NCBI GenBank assembly: GCA_914767715.1
Contig: OU612074.1
Span: forward strand, 9,563,501-9,627,500
Source: Membranipora membranacea
Lineage: Eukaryota; Bryozoa; Gymnolaemata; Cheilostomatida; Membraniporidae
Reading direction: 5' to 3'
Length of the DNA stretch: 64,000 nucleotides
Below the pieces are notes generated by a model, which was not told where the DNA came from, did no database searches, and saw only the letters and a program-made list of their open reading frames with translations. Of this stretch, positions 12,165-22,816 are shown one piece after another; positions within the stretch are counted from its first letter, which is position 1, and each line of letters opens with the position of its first letter. The position numbers were made by a program, and so were the translations under genes.

Positions 12165-13970
12165 ATGAAGTTGGAACAGTGCTGCATAGCCTTGCTCTCA
12201 GGTAAAATTAGGATTTCGATGTTCAATATTTCTGTTGATTAGTTTCTAGATATAGCCCTTGCAGACAATTTTCAAAGTCTTATTGTTTTGTAAAGAGACA
12301 CATCAGAGGGTTAAATATATAGATGGCTGAAACTGACAATAGGCATTCATGCAAATAAGTTGTCCTGATAATTATTTTTATGATATGAAGATAAGCTTTC
12401 TCACAGTTTTGGGATCATGGCAACTTCACTTTAAAATGTCTTTTCATTTCAGTGGTTCTGGATTTTTGGGTATTGAGAAGTGAAGCGAATAAGACAGCGG
12501 TATCAACAGTTGAGTATGTTGGATGTTACGCTACTGTTCGTAGCGAGTCTAGTTTATCAACACAAGTAATGAACAACCTGATGAATGTATCGCAATGTAT
12601 AGACAAATGTGCAGGCAAGTTTTAGTCTAACAAAATTACATTAGCTGTAACTGCTGATTATCCATCAATTTATTCGTGTTTTTTACTGTTTTAAACCACC
12701 TCAATGCAAAGTGCCACATGATTGAGGATCAGTTTTTTTTCCAATTCAGAATTCCGTCTCAGGCTATGCAATGTCTGTTCGTATGTAAATGGTGTCACAA
12801 TTGCAATAGCCTGGTGATCAGCTGAAGGAAAGTCCTCTTTGGAACTCATACAAACTGTAATTACTGCCGCACTTCCTTTATTGATTCCCAGTTTCTGACA
12901 AACTGCTTTGTTTACACTAGGCTGCCTCTTGCTTTTGGGGCAAGGTCTCAACCTCAAATTTGATTTTATTTCTCTGCCCTTTTGGCCTCCCCGTGCCCAT
13001 AGCAGCGGGCGCTGTGGGAGATTATCAATGAATATTTGTTGATGCGACTCCACCTCTAACATTAATTATTCATCCCACTGCTAACGGCGAATCAGTGATA
13101 GCCAGTGACAGCAGCTACTGTTTATATAAAGCTTCTTTTAGACACACCAAAGGACAGCCCTAAAGTAATAGCAAAGATGAAGGGATCAAGAGAGTGTTAA
13201 CTTGAGTTGTTACAATAAAGATAATTTAATGGCTACAAAATTTGTTATGTACTCTTAAAAACAGAGGGTCTCCATTTGTTTATTACAGCACAACAGTTGA
13301 AGTATGTGCTAGTCTTCATGCGGGTGTGCTATTGCAATGATGAACATTCTGTACAGCATGTTATGGTGGATAACTATCAATGTGACTACCCATGTGTCGG
13401 CGACATCAAAGTTTTTTGTGGTGGACAACATAGATTAAGCCTGTTCAAAATCAATTACGGTAAGGAACAGTTTTAGATCCATTTTTGACAGCGACTAATA
13501 ATTATTTAGTGTGGAGAACAGATCAAAAGGTCGAAAGGATATAAGCAAGTGAACCTGAATGGGTTTCGACATATAAATCAAGGAACAATCAAGTATTGAG
13601 CATGTCCCCTTCCAGGTAATTACGTCTTCTTTCTAATAATACTTTAGATCATGACGGTGATGGAGCAGAAGGGCACATCCAATTCAAGCAGGCCGCACAG
13701 TCGTCTGAGTGTTTAGGTGGCTCTGTGATCAGGTCGATAAATGGCACTGCATTGGTGCAGTCATGCGCCTATTACTGTGCTATAAGCATTCACAGATGTA
13801 AGGTTTTCTGCTTCGATCCTAACACTAGAGTTTGCACTCTGTTCTGGATGAAAATTTGTTCTTCTGCCAACAGTTTAAACCCCCGTTGGTACTATATTTA
13901 TCCACAAAACACCCAATTTGAGGCAAAGAATATAGTAGCAGGGCTCAGTGCCACCTCAGTCAACTTGTAA
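12165..13970 (+). CDS. Secreted WSC-domain plus PAN/apple-like protein, 230 aa, four exons
   Basis: CDS = 12165-12201, 12453-12614, 13289-13459, 13648-13970 (693 nt, all junctions phase 1). Exon 1 gives a short hydrophobic leader (MKLEQCCIALLSVV), so the product is probably secreted. Residues about 34-123 form a WSC domain, a carbohydrate-binding Cys module: YVGCYA, CIDKCAG, VCYCND, QCDYPCVGD, VFCGGQHRLSLF. Residues about 145-194 form a PAN/apple-like module with SCAYYCAISIHRCKVFCF and CTLFWMKIC. The C-terminal tail is short, with no membrane segment. Exon 2 ends at GCAAGT, a GC rather than GT donor; the decayed copy A has GT there. AATAAA near 14384 could serve polyadenylation. Likely a small extracellular lectin-like protein; its ligand is unknown. 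Confidence 0.75.
12691..13062 (-). other. Unassigned antisense ORF inside WSC intron 2
   Basis: A 123-codon minus-strand ORF lies wholly inside the intron between WSC exons 2 and 3. It is basic in the middle (RLRPCPKSKRQPSVNKAVC) with no recognised domain and no splice context. It may be a transposon fragment or chance. Confidence 0.2.
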
Positions 13971-16900
13971 ATCTTTTAAATCCCTGCAGCAACTCTTATT
14001 TTTGTGGATTGCACAATGTCCTGTTATACAGCTGGTATTATGGCTCTTTTTCCCTAGGGAAAGGACGTTAGGTCATGTGTGTGTTGCAGTATTAAATTCG
14101 TTGAACTCCAATACATATGAGGTTTTAGATGATGTTGTGTCAGTAGAGAGTATTAGTGATTTTCTCAGTTATTCACAAAACCCCAGTAACAATCAATAAG
14201 CGTATTAGTTCAGCAACTGAATAACACTGCAGCATTACTTATTCAGTATTTTGATGCAAATGTATTTCATTGTTTAGTAAAATCCTTTATCTCTTCTTGC
14301 AACACTCAGATACACTTTGTGTCCTTTTGCAGTTCTATATATATATATTTCAAAGTTTAGATTGGTTCGTGTCTAGGGATTTTAATAAACACTTAAAATG
14401 TCAAGTCTTGCAATATTTGTACTCATCATCAGATTCTTATGCAAAAACAACTGTGTTCTCTCCATACATTTTACAATACATTTAAAGTGAAAGGCTGCTT
14501 AAAACTCATTTATCTCAGCCTCTTAAAACCAAAGAACATGTATCATCCTCAATGAGTTGCAAACAAGATGGTCATTACCCTTGGTGAATTGCTGTTTTAA
14601 TGTTGCTTGAGGAATCGATAGTTTTGTATTGCATTATGGACAAACCAATCAGAACAAATCATCATGATGCCTAGCAATCAACAAGCATCACACCAATAAC
14701 AGTAATATAACTGTATAAGACTCTATAGCCTGATATTCCGGTTCACTTGCTAATCTTATTGGGTTTCTTATTGGCTATTTGCATAACAAAAGAAATTTCA
14801 GACAGATTTTTTTCTACTTTCTTGTAGGAGTTTCAGATACTTTTTGATAGCAATATAAAGCCGAAAAATAGCTTAATTTGAATAACGAAGCAAATGAAAT
14901 TTGGACAAAATTACAGATAGACCCTCTTTGCTCGTGATTACGTTATGATTCGTTTGCTATATACATTTTTATAAATCAGCACCTTTTACCTTTGGATTGT
15001 TGTTCATTAGGGTCTAAAAAGTTTCATATTAGACATTAAGAGAGAATTCTAATGCAATAGATGTAATGCTCTCCTGACTTCACACTAGTAAGGCAGTCTC
15101 AGTCTCAAAGGACTGTGCTGATTACAGCGACCATGATACTTGTATATTCATGACTATGTACAACGTAAACCTGGTGGTACTACCGAAATTTGTTGTCATG
15201 TCATAGACCAGCATGAGGATGAGCTTCTAGCGCATGAAATTGCTCGGAAATTACTCCGAATATAAAAAAGTCCATTTAATATACCATCATTATGATATAG
15301 ATGAGGTGATCCTGAGACTACTACAAGGTTTACATATTGCTACATTGTTGCTACATTGGGGTTAACGCGTCGTAGCTATGTGTTCATGTGGTTGCAAAAC
15401 CCTGTGATAAAAGGGAGCGGTTCCTACTAACACACCACATGATATCACATGTCAGGATATGTTGTAGCAACCTTGCTACCAGTAGATATTGCCCATTGGA
15501 TATACTTTTGCACTGGACAGGTTGACTGTTTGATAGAGCTTGATTTATTTGTTGTGATGGCTGTTGAAAATTAAAGTTACTAATCATGAAAAATGTTTAT
15601 GTCAAAAAGGCATCTCAACAACGAAATTTATATGCAAATTGAGTAAACAGCTTAACATGACTAAGTTCAAAAGCAAATATGCTGGACAAACTTCAGTAGC
15701 TAATCGAAACAAATTTTTTTTTATGGAGTTGCCACCTTCTTTGACATGAAGGGGTAACTCAATACGGAGTAATATTGATAAAGGACAAGTACAATAGGTG
15801 CGACGGATCTACTTGGGTATTTGGACTAAAGTGAGTCGTTTATTCAATACTTTCAGGTGTATTTTCTACCTGCAATTAGGGGTGGAACGGACCAGGGTGA
15901 GGCAAACTCGGATCAGGTATCGGATCGGGCCTGAAAATTCAACCTCGGATCGGATGTGGACCAGAATAACGCATACAAACGCTCAGTTTACCTGTCCAAG
16001 CAGCTGTTTTTTGCACCGTAATATACAGTTAAGGTCATTGGATACATGGAATCATGGATAAATACGGTCAACAATCTTTTCCCTAAACCATTACCCTAAT
16101 TTAATTGTGCATATATCTGCTCGGATATAATATTTACAAGGAGCAACTTATCACTAAAACAGTCACTGCGCAAGGATCACACAAACAGATTATTTGAAAG
16201 GATCATTTAATGAGTACAAAGATCTCTTCACTACGAGTATTTGTGCGTAGACACTCAGTTTGCCAGGATCACTCAAACCACGATGTTAATAATCACTGAG
16301 CATTAATCAACTCCCTGCTCACTCCCTGATCACCACTGAGTGCTTCCAACCGAACTCAATTACTAATCTGAACTACAAATTAATGACTATCACACTTCCT
16401 TCCTTATCATTTTTAGTGAGATAAATGATGCTTAGTAAGTTTTGATTAAAACGTGTCATCTCGGATCAGACAAAACACATATCTGATCCGGTTTGTGGTT
16501 GAATCCAAAATTCAACTCCAACCTCAAGAGGTTGTTCGTAGCGGCACTCCTAAAATTTTAAACGGAAAATCGTATAGGCAATAAACAACGAATTGAAATA
16601 TTGTGTATCCTCATTTAGGAATCTCACTTCTCACTTCTCAGTCTCTGTGTCTAAATATCATCACCTCAAAATCACAATACGTACAATCATTTTAATCAAT
16701 TTATTACTGCTAAGCCACCACAAATAACTGTGCGGTTTTATCTATCCCATACATATCTTTCTAATTGTCTCCTGTTATTGACACGATACTAGAAAATTTA
16801 TTCAGAAAGAGTTAGGGGACGACTACAAACCAACAAAAGGTTGGTCGTGCTGCCTCAAAATATATAAACATGCTAATTTCTGGCCATCATTCGCTTTGAT

Positions 16901-17176
16901 GTAGGTAAGCCTACAAATCAATTTAACCAATTTAACAATTAGAAAAAATTGTTTTTAGTTGGAGCATCCAGTTATGTTGCCAGTGACAGACTATGATTGA
17001 GGCATCCCTGTTGGTCTGTTTGGGTGGTTGGTAAATGCTGCCACTAATTGCCTTACCATAGAGTTTATAGATAGATTGAGAACAAAGCCTTGGTACCAGA
17101 TTGTATAGTTACAGGTGGGTAAATGTGATTTTCAGCGATCATGTCAGTGTTTTCACATGCCAATTATAGCGCCACC
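13971..17176. other. No confident gene
   Basis: About 3.2 kb of AT-rich sequence with only small, unrelated ORFs. The block 15878-16560 has gatc-rich ends (tcggatcaggtatcgg ... catctcggatcagac) and may be a decayed non-autonomous element. The rest shows nothing I can name. Confidence 0.35.
15878..16560. mobile_element. Possible non-autonomous hAT-like element
   Basis: The left end taggggtggaacggacc and the reverse complement of the right end (taggagtgccgctacga) share a hAT-like start, and both subterminal parts are rich in cggatc. The match is imperfect and the flanks show no 8-bp duplication. Confidence 0.2.
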
Positions 17177-17422
17177 TGTTGTGTCCTCATATGCAGTGAC
17201 CACTAATTAAGTCAGTGCTCATTTAGCATGCTGCAGATAGTATAAATAAGGCATGACATCACAATAATAATCAGTTGATATAAAGTTGATATAAAGTTGA
17301 TATACAGTTGTTATTAGTCATTTATAAGTCATTGACACAATGGTCACATAATAAATGTACACGCTCCAACAACAAATCAAACAGCTTGATTTATATACAA
17401 CCAACAAAACACAAAATAAACA
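17177..17422 (+). repeat. 5' LTR, 246 bp
   Basis: Begins TGTTGTGTCC and ends AATAAACA. It matches 22581-22816 nearly throughout. It holds a TATA box (tataaata, 17241-17248), three tandem gttgatataaa-type units near 17274-17306, and AATAAA at 17415-17420 just before its end. Confidence 0.92.
17241..17248 (+). promoter_or_regulatory. LTR TATA box
   Basis: tataaata in the 5' LTR, conserved in the 3' LTR at 22646-22653, placed upstream of the AATAAA as expected for a U3 promoter. Confidence 0.6.
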
Positions 17423-17423
17423 T

Positions 17424-17436
17424 TGGCGACGAGGAT
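17424..17436 (+). promoter_or_regulatory. Primer binding site, tRNA-Ser type
   Basis: tggcgacgaggat begins one base after the 5' LTR. It is complementary to the 3' end of animal tRNA-Ser(GCU) with CCA (tail ATCCTCGTCGCCA), as I know it from vertebrate tRNA sequences. mag-type elements are known to use tRNA-Ser. Confidence 0.75.
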
Positions 17437-17700
17437 AAAACTCAAAAAGATTGAGGTGGAGAAAAAGACTAGGCCAAAAATGGTAATAGATCCATAAACA
17501 GACGGTACGCAGCCAAACACAGACACAGACTAAGCGAAGAACAGAAGCCCATGACAGTGACAGAGACAGGAAAGACTATCAGAATAAGATAAGTTGATTT
17601 CCAATTACTTGTAAGACTAATTGTAAACCTTTACCCATTAGAAAATTTTCATTGAATAGCGCAAATCAGATCATAAAAGATGAGTCTAGATATATGATGC
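17437..17700 (+). other. Retrotransposon leader
   Basis: Noncoding, purine-rich sequence between the primer site and gag. The gag frame opens after a TGA at about 17695 with no ATG in frame close by, so the original start codon seems lost. Confidence 0.4.
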
Positions 17701-18101
17701 CCGGGTAATTTTGAGGTAGAAGGTGAGGCAAGTGTAGTAGCTACAGCTTGGTTGGCATGGATCGAGGAGTTCGATTGCTATGCTGATTGTAAGGGTTTGT
17801 TCAACCCCAGTGTAACTTCCGCTAAGGAAACATCGCTTAGGAGACAACGCCAGGCATTGTTGTTGTTCTGTGGTGGACCACGTGTTCGGGAGGTGCTTAA
17901 GAATCATAACAATTCAATCGAAGAGGTTACTGAAAAATGTCAGCCCGATGATTATGATGGCACAATTCAAATCTTGAACGGGCATTTTTTGGTAAAACCA
18001 AATAAAAGTTTCATGCGTCATGTGTTTAGGCAAATGCGTCAGACTGCAGGTGAGACAATAGCTCAATTCGTAGGTAGACTTAGGAAAGGTTCTGTAGGCT
18101 G
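17701..18101 (+). pseudogene. gag, N-terminal part (capsid region)
   Basis: The frame encodes a capsid-like stretch (WLAWIEEFDCYADCKGL, RQALLLFCGGPRVREVL, HVFRQMRQTAGETIAQF) typical of mag-like Gag. It stops shortly after entering the MITE at 18102. The same protein resumes at 18529, so the two parts were one reading frame before the insertion. The start codon is missing. Confidence 0.75.
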
Positions 18102-18526
18102 CACAGTTAATTAAATGCGATTTTTCCCCCAGATTAGGGCTGAGCACTGCAGAACATATTTTTTCCCTTTGGCATTAAATTTTGAAAGGAAATCGAAATG
18201 AGGCGTATCCCTAATTTGCTGATTATTGAATTTAACTTTCAGTAGTATATGAGCATTGTTCAATGGATTTTGAGTGACCTGCACAGTATGAGCAGAACAA
18301 GATTTTGGTATTGGCGCAGCCCTAAGACGAGGAAAAATAAAAAATCAGTCATAAGAGATGTTTTCCATAGTTTGTCCATTATTCAAATAAATCCCCTTCA
18401 AGAGTGAGTGGCATGGCAAAGTTGGTGAAAATTTGGTGTGCCTAGCATGAGCAGGACTGGATAGACTGGAAAGAAAAAAATGATATATGTTAACCATTGG
18501 CAATGATAGCGTTTTAATTCACTGTG
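18102..18526. mobile_element. MITE nested in gag, 425 bp
   Basis: The ends are inverted: CACAGTTAATTAAA on the left and the complement of TTTTAATTCACTGTG on the right, identical for CACAGT at the tip and similar for about 14 bases. TG flanks both sides (18100-18101 and 18527-18528), consistent with a 2-bp target duplication. Leaving out the element plus one TG returns the gag codons on each side to one frame. It has no coding capacity. Superfamily not assigned. Confidence 0.75.
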
Positions 18527-18528
18527 TG

Positions 18529-19336
18529 TGAGTACGTTGATGTTAATGACTCGATAGTTGATCAGATTGTTTCAGGCTGCTATTACGATGCTCTTAGAAA
18601 AAAGTTCTTAGAAGCAGGGGCAACCCTCGACCTAGCAAAGCTAATGAGTATTTCAGCATCACATGAAGCGGTCGAAATGCAAAATAGGGAAAGGAGAAAT
18701 GGTCAAAACTCTGGTGCTAGCGCTCGTGCAAAAAGTAATGCTCATGAATTTCGCAATGCAACAGGTGGTGTCAACCGATTAGGCTCATTTGTTAGGCATG
18801 GACATAGTGGCGGCAAGCCAAAACCCAGATATGAAAACTCAAATGGTGGTAAATCCTACAGAGGTACATCCAATCGTAAGTCAGCTGAATCATGCTATCG
18901 GTGTAGGTCTTCCAATCATATCGGTAGTGATACTAACCGCCCAGCTAAGGATAAGCAGTGTAATAAATGCTCAAAAATAGGTCATTTTGCTACTGTGTGT
19001 AGGAGTGTTGAACCTAAGAAAAAGGTGCATTCTATATTGTCAGCTGGTAGTCAAAATTCTGATCAAGGTCAGGCAGCATTTCAGTGCAAAACTATCAGGC
19101 CGAAGTTTAATGTAGTCAAGCTTGAAATCAGGGTAGGAAACATTCTGCTTGATGTGCTTGTAGATTCTGGCTCACAGAGCAATGTGATTAGTAAGGACAC
19201 ATTTGATTTACTTGTGTCAGGAGGTCTTAGACCCAAAGTAGAGCCAACAGACCTGGAACTGTTTCCATATACTGCTGATAAAGCCTTAGACTTGTTCGGA
19301 TGCTTCAATGCGGAACTAGAAGCGGGCAACAGCTGA
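18529..19336 (+). pseudogene. gag C terminus (zinc knuckles) plus aspartic protease
   Basis: After the MITE the frame continues through the capsid end, a basic linker, two CCHC-like knuckles and a protease. Knuckle 1 (CYRCRSSNHIGSDTNR) has Arg where the last Cys is expected; knuckle 2 (CNKCSKIGHFATVC) is intact. The protease has the catalytic motif VDSGSQSNVI. The frame ends at 19336; coding similarity resumes in another frame from about 19329 (ending before TAG at 19455) and then in the RT frame from 19451, so at least two indels have occurred. Confidence 0.8.
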
Positions 19337-19450
19337 AATCATAATTATTAATGATAGTGATACATCTCATGCACTAAAACTAATCAAAATAGGCTACAAC
19401 ATAGGAGTAAATAGCTTAGATTCTAATACCAGTAATGTAATTACGGTAGT

Positions 19451-20551
19451 TTGCTAGATAACTATAAGAATTTATTTTCAGGCGTAGGTAAAGTCAAAGA
19501 CCCAGATATAAAAATAGGAATAGATCCTAATGTAGCTCCAGTGTGTCAACCATATAATCGCGTTCCATTCGCACTGAGGAGTAAAGTAGAGGCTAAACTA
19601 GAACAGCTAGTTAAATCAGATATCATAGAGATAGTAGCAAAGCCTACACAGTGGATTTCACCTTTGATTTCTGTACCTAAGGCTAATGGTGATATTAGGC
19701 TATTTGTTGATATGCGTAGGGCAAACCAGGCAATTATTAGGGAAAGACATCCCATACCGACTGTTGATGATTTATTACAGGATATGAATGGCAGCAAGGT
19801 TTTCAGAAAATTAGACATGAAGGAAGGTTTCACGCGATTTGCGCTGCATCCTGATTCAAGGGATATCACAACATTCAGTTGTCACATTGGCTTATACCGA
19901 TATAAGAGGTTATTTTATGGTTGCTCTATGGCTCCAGAGAAATTTTATACAGAGATTCATAGATTGATTCAAGGCATTCCAGGTGTAGCAAACCTCGTTG
20001 ATGATATTATTATACATGGCTCAGACAGAGCTGAGCATGATGCTAGATTGATGCAGGTTCTGGACAGGCTCATATCAGCAGGATTGACACTCAACAGGCA
20101 GAAGTGTACATTTGGTGTTGATAAACTATCACCAAAGGGCATCGATCCGATGGCTGGTAAAGTTGATGCTATAGTAAACGCTAAGGAACCATCATGCATA
20201 GAGGAGTTGCGTTCTTTCTTAGGATTAGCTAATTATTGTAGCAAGTTCATACCAGATTTCTCGACCAAGACAGAACCACTGCGCAGACTGAAAAAGCAGC
20301 CAGTAGATGGCAAGCAGAAAGTTGTCAAAGAAAAATTTGTTCTCAACCAAGAGCAGATAGTAGCGTTTGAGAAAGTGAAGAAAAGTCTAGCCAGTAGTGA
20401 GACTTTAGGTTATTTTGATCTCAAATATCCGACTAAGGTGGTAGCTGATGCAAGTCCTTTTGGTTTAGGCGCTGTTCTTATCCAGGATCAGGAGGATGGA
20501 CCACGGGTTATTTGCTATGCATCGAGAAGTTTGAGTGATGTTGAATCTTGA
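19451..20551 (+). pseudogene. Reverse transcriptase and start of RNase H
   Basis: About 366 codons with the RT blocks in order: PYNRVPFALR, SPLISVPKANGDIRLFVDMR, HPIPTVDDLL, VFRKLDMKEGF (first catalytic Asp), YGCSMAPEKF, LVDDIIIHG (catalytic Asp pair; the usual first residue is replaced by Leu), CTFGVDK, LRSFLGLANY. RNase H starts with VVADASPFGLGAVL. A TGA at 20549-20551 then interrupts the same frame just before YHQTEREAL. In this family the polyprotein would read through, so the stop is a lesion. Confidence 0.88.
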
Positions 20552-21208
20552 TACCATCAGACTGAAAGGGAAGCTCTAAGTTTGGTGTTGGCATGTGAAA
20601 GATTCAAGCCATATTTGATAGGCAATAAGTTCGATTTGGTTACAGACCATGAGCCACTGAAGGTTATTTATGGTCCGCGTTCAAAACCATGTGCTAGGAT
20701 TGACCGCTGGGTGTTACGTCTTATGCCATATGATAACACTGTAGTTTATTGGCCAGGTAGCAAAAAGGTAGCAGACCCTCTCTCAAGGCTCTCAGCAAGT
20801 AAAGTTTGTGATTTGTCTCTCGCAAACAAGGCTGAAGCATATGTTGGATTTGTAGCTTTAAATTCTGTACCTAGAGCTATGACCGCTAAAGAGATAGAGA
20901 AAATTTCTTTAGACGACGAGGAATTATCCATTGTTAGGAAATGCATAGATTCAAATAATTTTGATGTTCGTGGTATATCAAAGTCGTATAAGCTAATTAG
21001 TGGTGAATTGTGTGTGATTGGAAACCTAGTATTGAGAGGCAGCAGAATAGTCATACCCTCTCAACTCAGACCACATGTTTTAAATTTAGCTCATACAGGA
21101 CATCTAGGGATTGTTGGTACTAAGAGGAATTTGAGGACTAAGGTTTGGTGGCAAACATTGATAGCGATGTGGACAAACACATCACAGCATGTCATGAGTG
21201 TCAATTAG
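20552..21208 (+). pseudogene. RNase H remainder and integrase zinc-finger region
   Basis: In the same frame as the RT: YHQTEREALSLVLACERF, TDHEPLKVIYG, RIDRWVLRLMPYD and DPLSRL are typical Ty3/Gypsy RNase H blocks. The integrase HHCC region begins with NLAHTGHLGIVGTK and WWQ. The two Cys of that finger (ACHEC) lie in a neighbouring frame, showing a one-base shift near 21158. Confidence 0.82.
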
Positions 21209-22202
21209 TAGGTAAACCAAGTTCTCTGAACTCCCAACAGCGCCATGGAAGGAAGTTGCGGTAGATAATTTTGGTCCATTTGGTCATTCTAGCCAGTACT
21301 TGCTTGTTGTTATTGACTATTATAGAAGGTATTTTGAGTGCATTCCGGTGAAATCGACCAGTGCTGCAACCACACTAAAGATATTAGATGAGGTTTTTCA
21401 AACTCATGGAATCCCACAGTACTTGAAAAGTGATTCAAGACCAGCTTTCATCTCGGAGGATTTTAGGAAATTCTGTGAGAATTTGGCAATTAAACACAGC
21501 AGGGGTACACCTAAGTGGCCTCAAGGTAATGGTCTTGTTGAATCATCGATGAAGTCCATAAAGAAAAGGCTTCAAATAGCCGTGACTACAGGAAAAGATT
21601 GGGGAAGTGAACTCCACAAGTATTTATCTTCTTATAGAAATACACCCCAGCCTGCCACTGGTAAGAGTCCAGCAGAATTAATATTTGGTCGTAAGCTGCG
21701 TACCAAATTACCCATGTATGATAATGATAGTAAGTTAGATGATATTCAGGTCAGACAGCATGACGCTGAATATAAGGCTAAAGTAAAAGAATACACTGAC
21801 CGTAAGGGCAAGGCTGCAAACTCTAGTATTTCTATCGGTGATGAAGTTTTACTCATCAGAGATCAAATTTCACAAAAAACTGACACCCGCTACTACAATG
21901 ATATTTATGTAGTAGTGAACAAAAATGGGTCACAAGTAACTGTACGATCATCAGATGGACGAGAATATGTTCGTAACAGCTCCCATCTGAGACCCTACAA
22001 GAGAACCCATGAAATCATACACTCTTCTTTTGTAGATGCCGGTATCGTAGGCACCGCAGAGGAAGAAAAGAGGGAAAATAGTGTCAGAAGATCGCCACGC
22101 CATAAGAACACTCCAGACAGATACACTAACTATCTAAGCAGTCTCAAGGATTACTACGACTTCTGCTACACATATTATCAAGGAACTCAGCCTACAGCAT
22201 AA
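21209..22202 (+). pseudogene. Integrase catalytic core and C terminus
   Basis: Catalytic positions are kept: VDNFGPF (Asp), LKSDSRPAF (Asp, within a modified SDNG-type motif), and GNGLVESSMKSIKK (Glu). Around them are YLLVVIDYYRRYFE, YRNTPQPATGKSPAELIFGR and a C-terminal part (GDEVLLIRD, LRPYKRTHE) typical of mag-like integrases. It ends at 22202 with TAA. It is open on its own but separated from the upstream pol frame by the lesion near 21158. Confidence 0.85.
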
Positions 22203-22567
22203 TATGTCATGTTAAAAGTGCCCGATGCACTGCAGCACAACAGAGTCGAAAGGAGAGTGAACTCCAGCGGTTTCATGCCAAGGCAAATCCTACCCCCACT
22301 GACAACACGAATATCAGTGGTGCTTGTTCTCTATTTGCCCATAAATAGATTATGGTTTTTTTGAGGCAAGGATGGCACGGTAGCTGCTGGCCGCATTTGA
22401 CTCTGAACATCTCTACACTATAAAGAGATTTCATTGACATATCATTTACATACTAAAATATATTATTGCTGACAAATTTTATAAATAAGACATTTATTTT
22501 GCTGTAATATTTTATGCTCGCTTTTTTTATGTAAAGTTTTCAGATAATTACTCATTCAAGTTCAATT

Positions 22568-22580
22568 AGGAAAAGAGGGA
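22568..22580 (+). promoter_or_regulatory. Polypurine tract
   Basis: aggaaaagaggga lies directly before the 3' LTR, where plus-strand priming occurs in LTR retroelements. It also fixes the LTR start at TGT. Confidence 0.8.
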
Positions 22581-22816
22581 TGTAGTGTCCTCATATGCAG
22601 TGACCAATAATTAAGTCACGTGCTCATTTAGCATGCTGCCGATAGTATAAATAAGGCATGCCATCAGAATTATAATCAGTTGATATTAAGTTGATATACA
22701 GTTGTTATTAGTCATTTATGAGTCATTGACACAATGGTCACATAATGAATGTACACGCTCCAACAACAAATCAAACAGCTTGATTTATATACAACCAACG
22801 AAACACAAAATAAACA
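22581..22816 (+). repeat. 3' LTR, 236 bp
   Basis: Pairs with 17177-17422. It has two rather than three gttgatataaa-type units, a TATA box at 22646-22653 and AATAAA at 22809-22814, and ends at ACA before a run of C. Confidence 0.92.

Larger units (their letters stand above)
17177..22816 (+). mobile_element. Ty3/Gypsy LTR retrotransposon, near full length but broken
   Basis: About 5.6 kb. Order: 5' LTR, primer binding site, gag, protease, reverse transcriptase, RNase H, integrase, polypurine tract, 3' LTR. Protease before RT/RNase H and integrase last is the Ty3/Gypsy order. The tRNA-Ser-type primer site and protein style point to a mag-like lineage (inference). No envelope-like ORF follows integrase. 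Hand alignment of the LTRs gives about ten substitutions, a one-base indel and loss of one 11-bp unit in the 3' copy, roughly 4 percent divergence, so the insertion is not recent. Coding breaks: MITE in gag, frame changes near 19320 and 19440, TGA near 20549, frame change near 21158. No clean target duplication is visible; a C run follows the 3' LTR. Confidence 0.9.

Noticed and set aside
19546-19869. 107-codon antisense ORF
   Set aside because: Antisense shadow of the reverse transcriptase.
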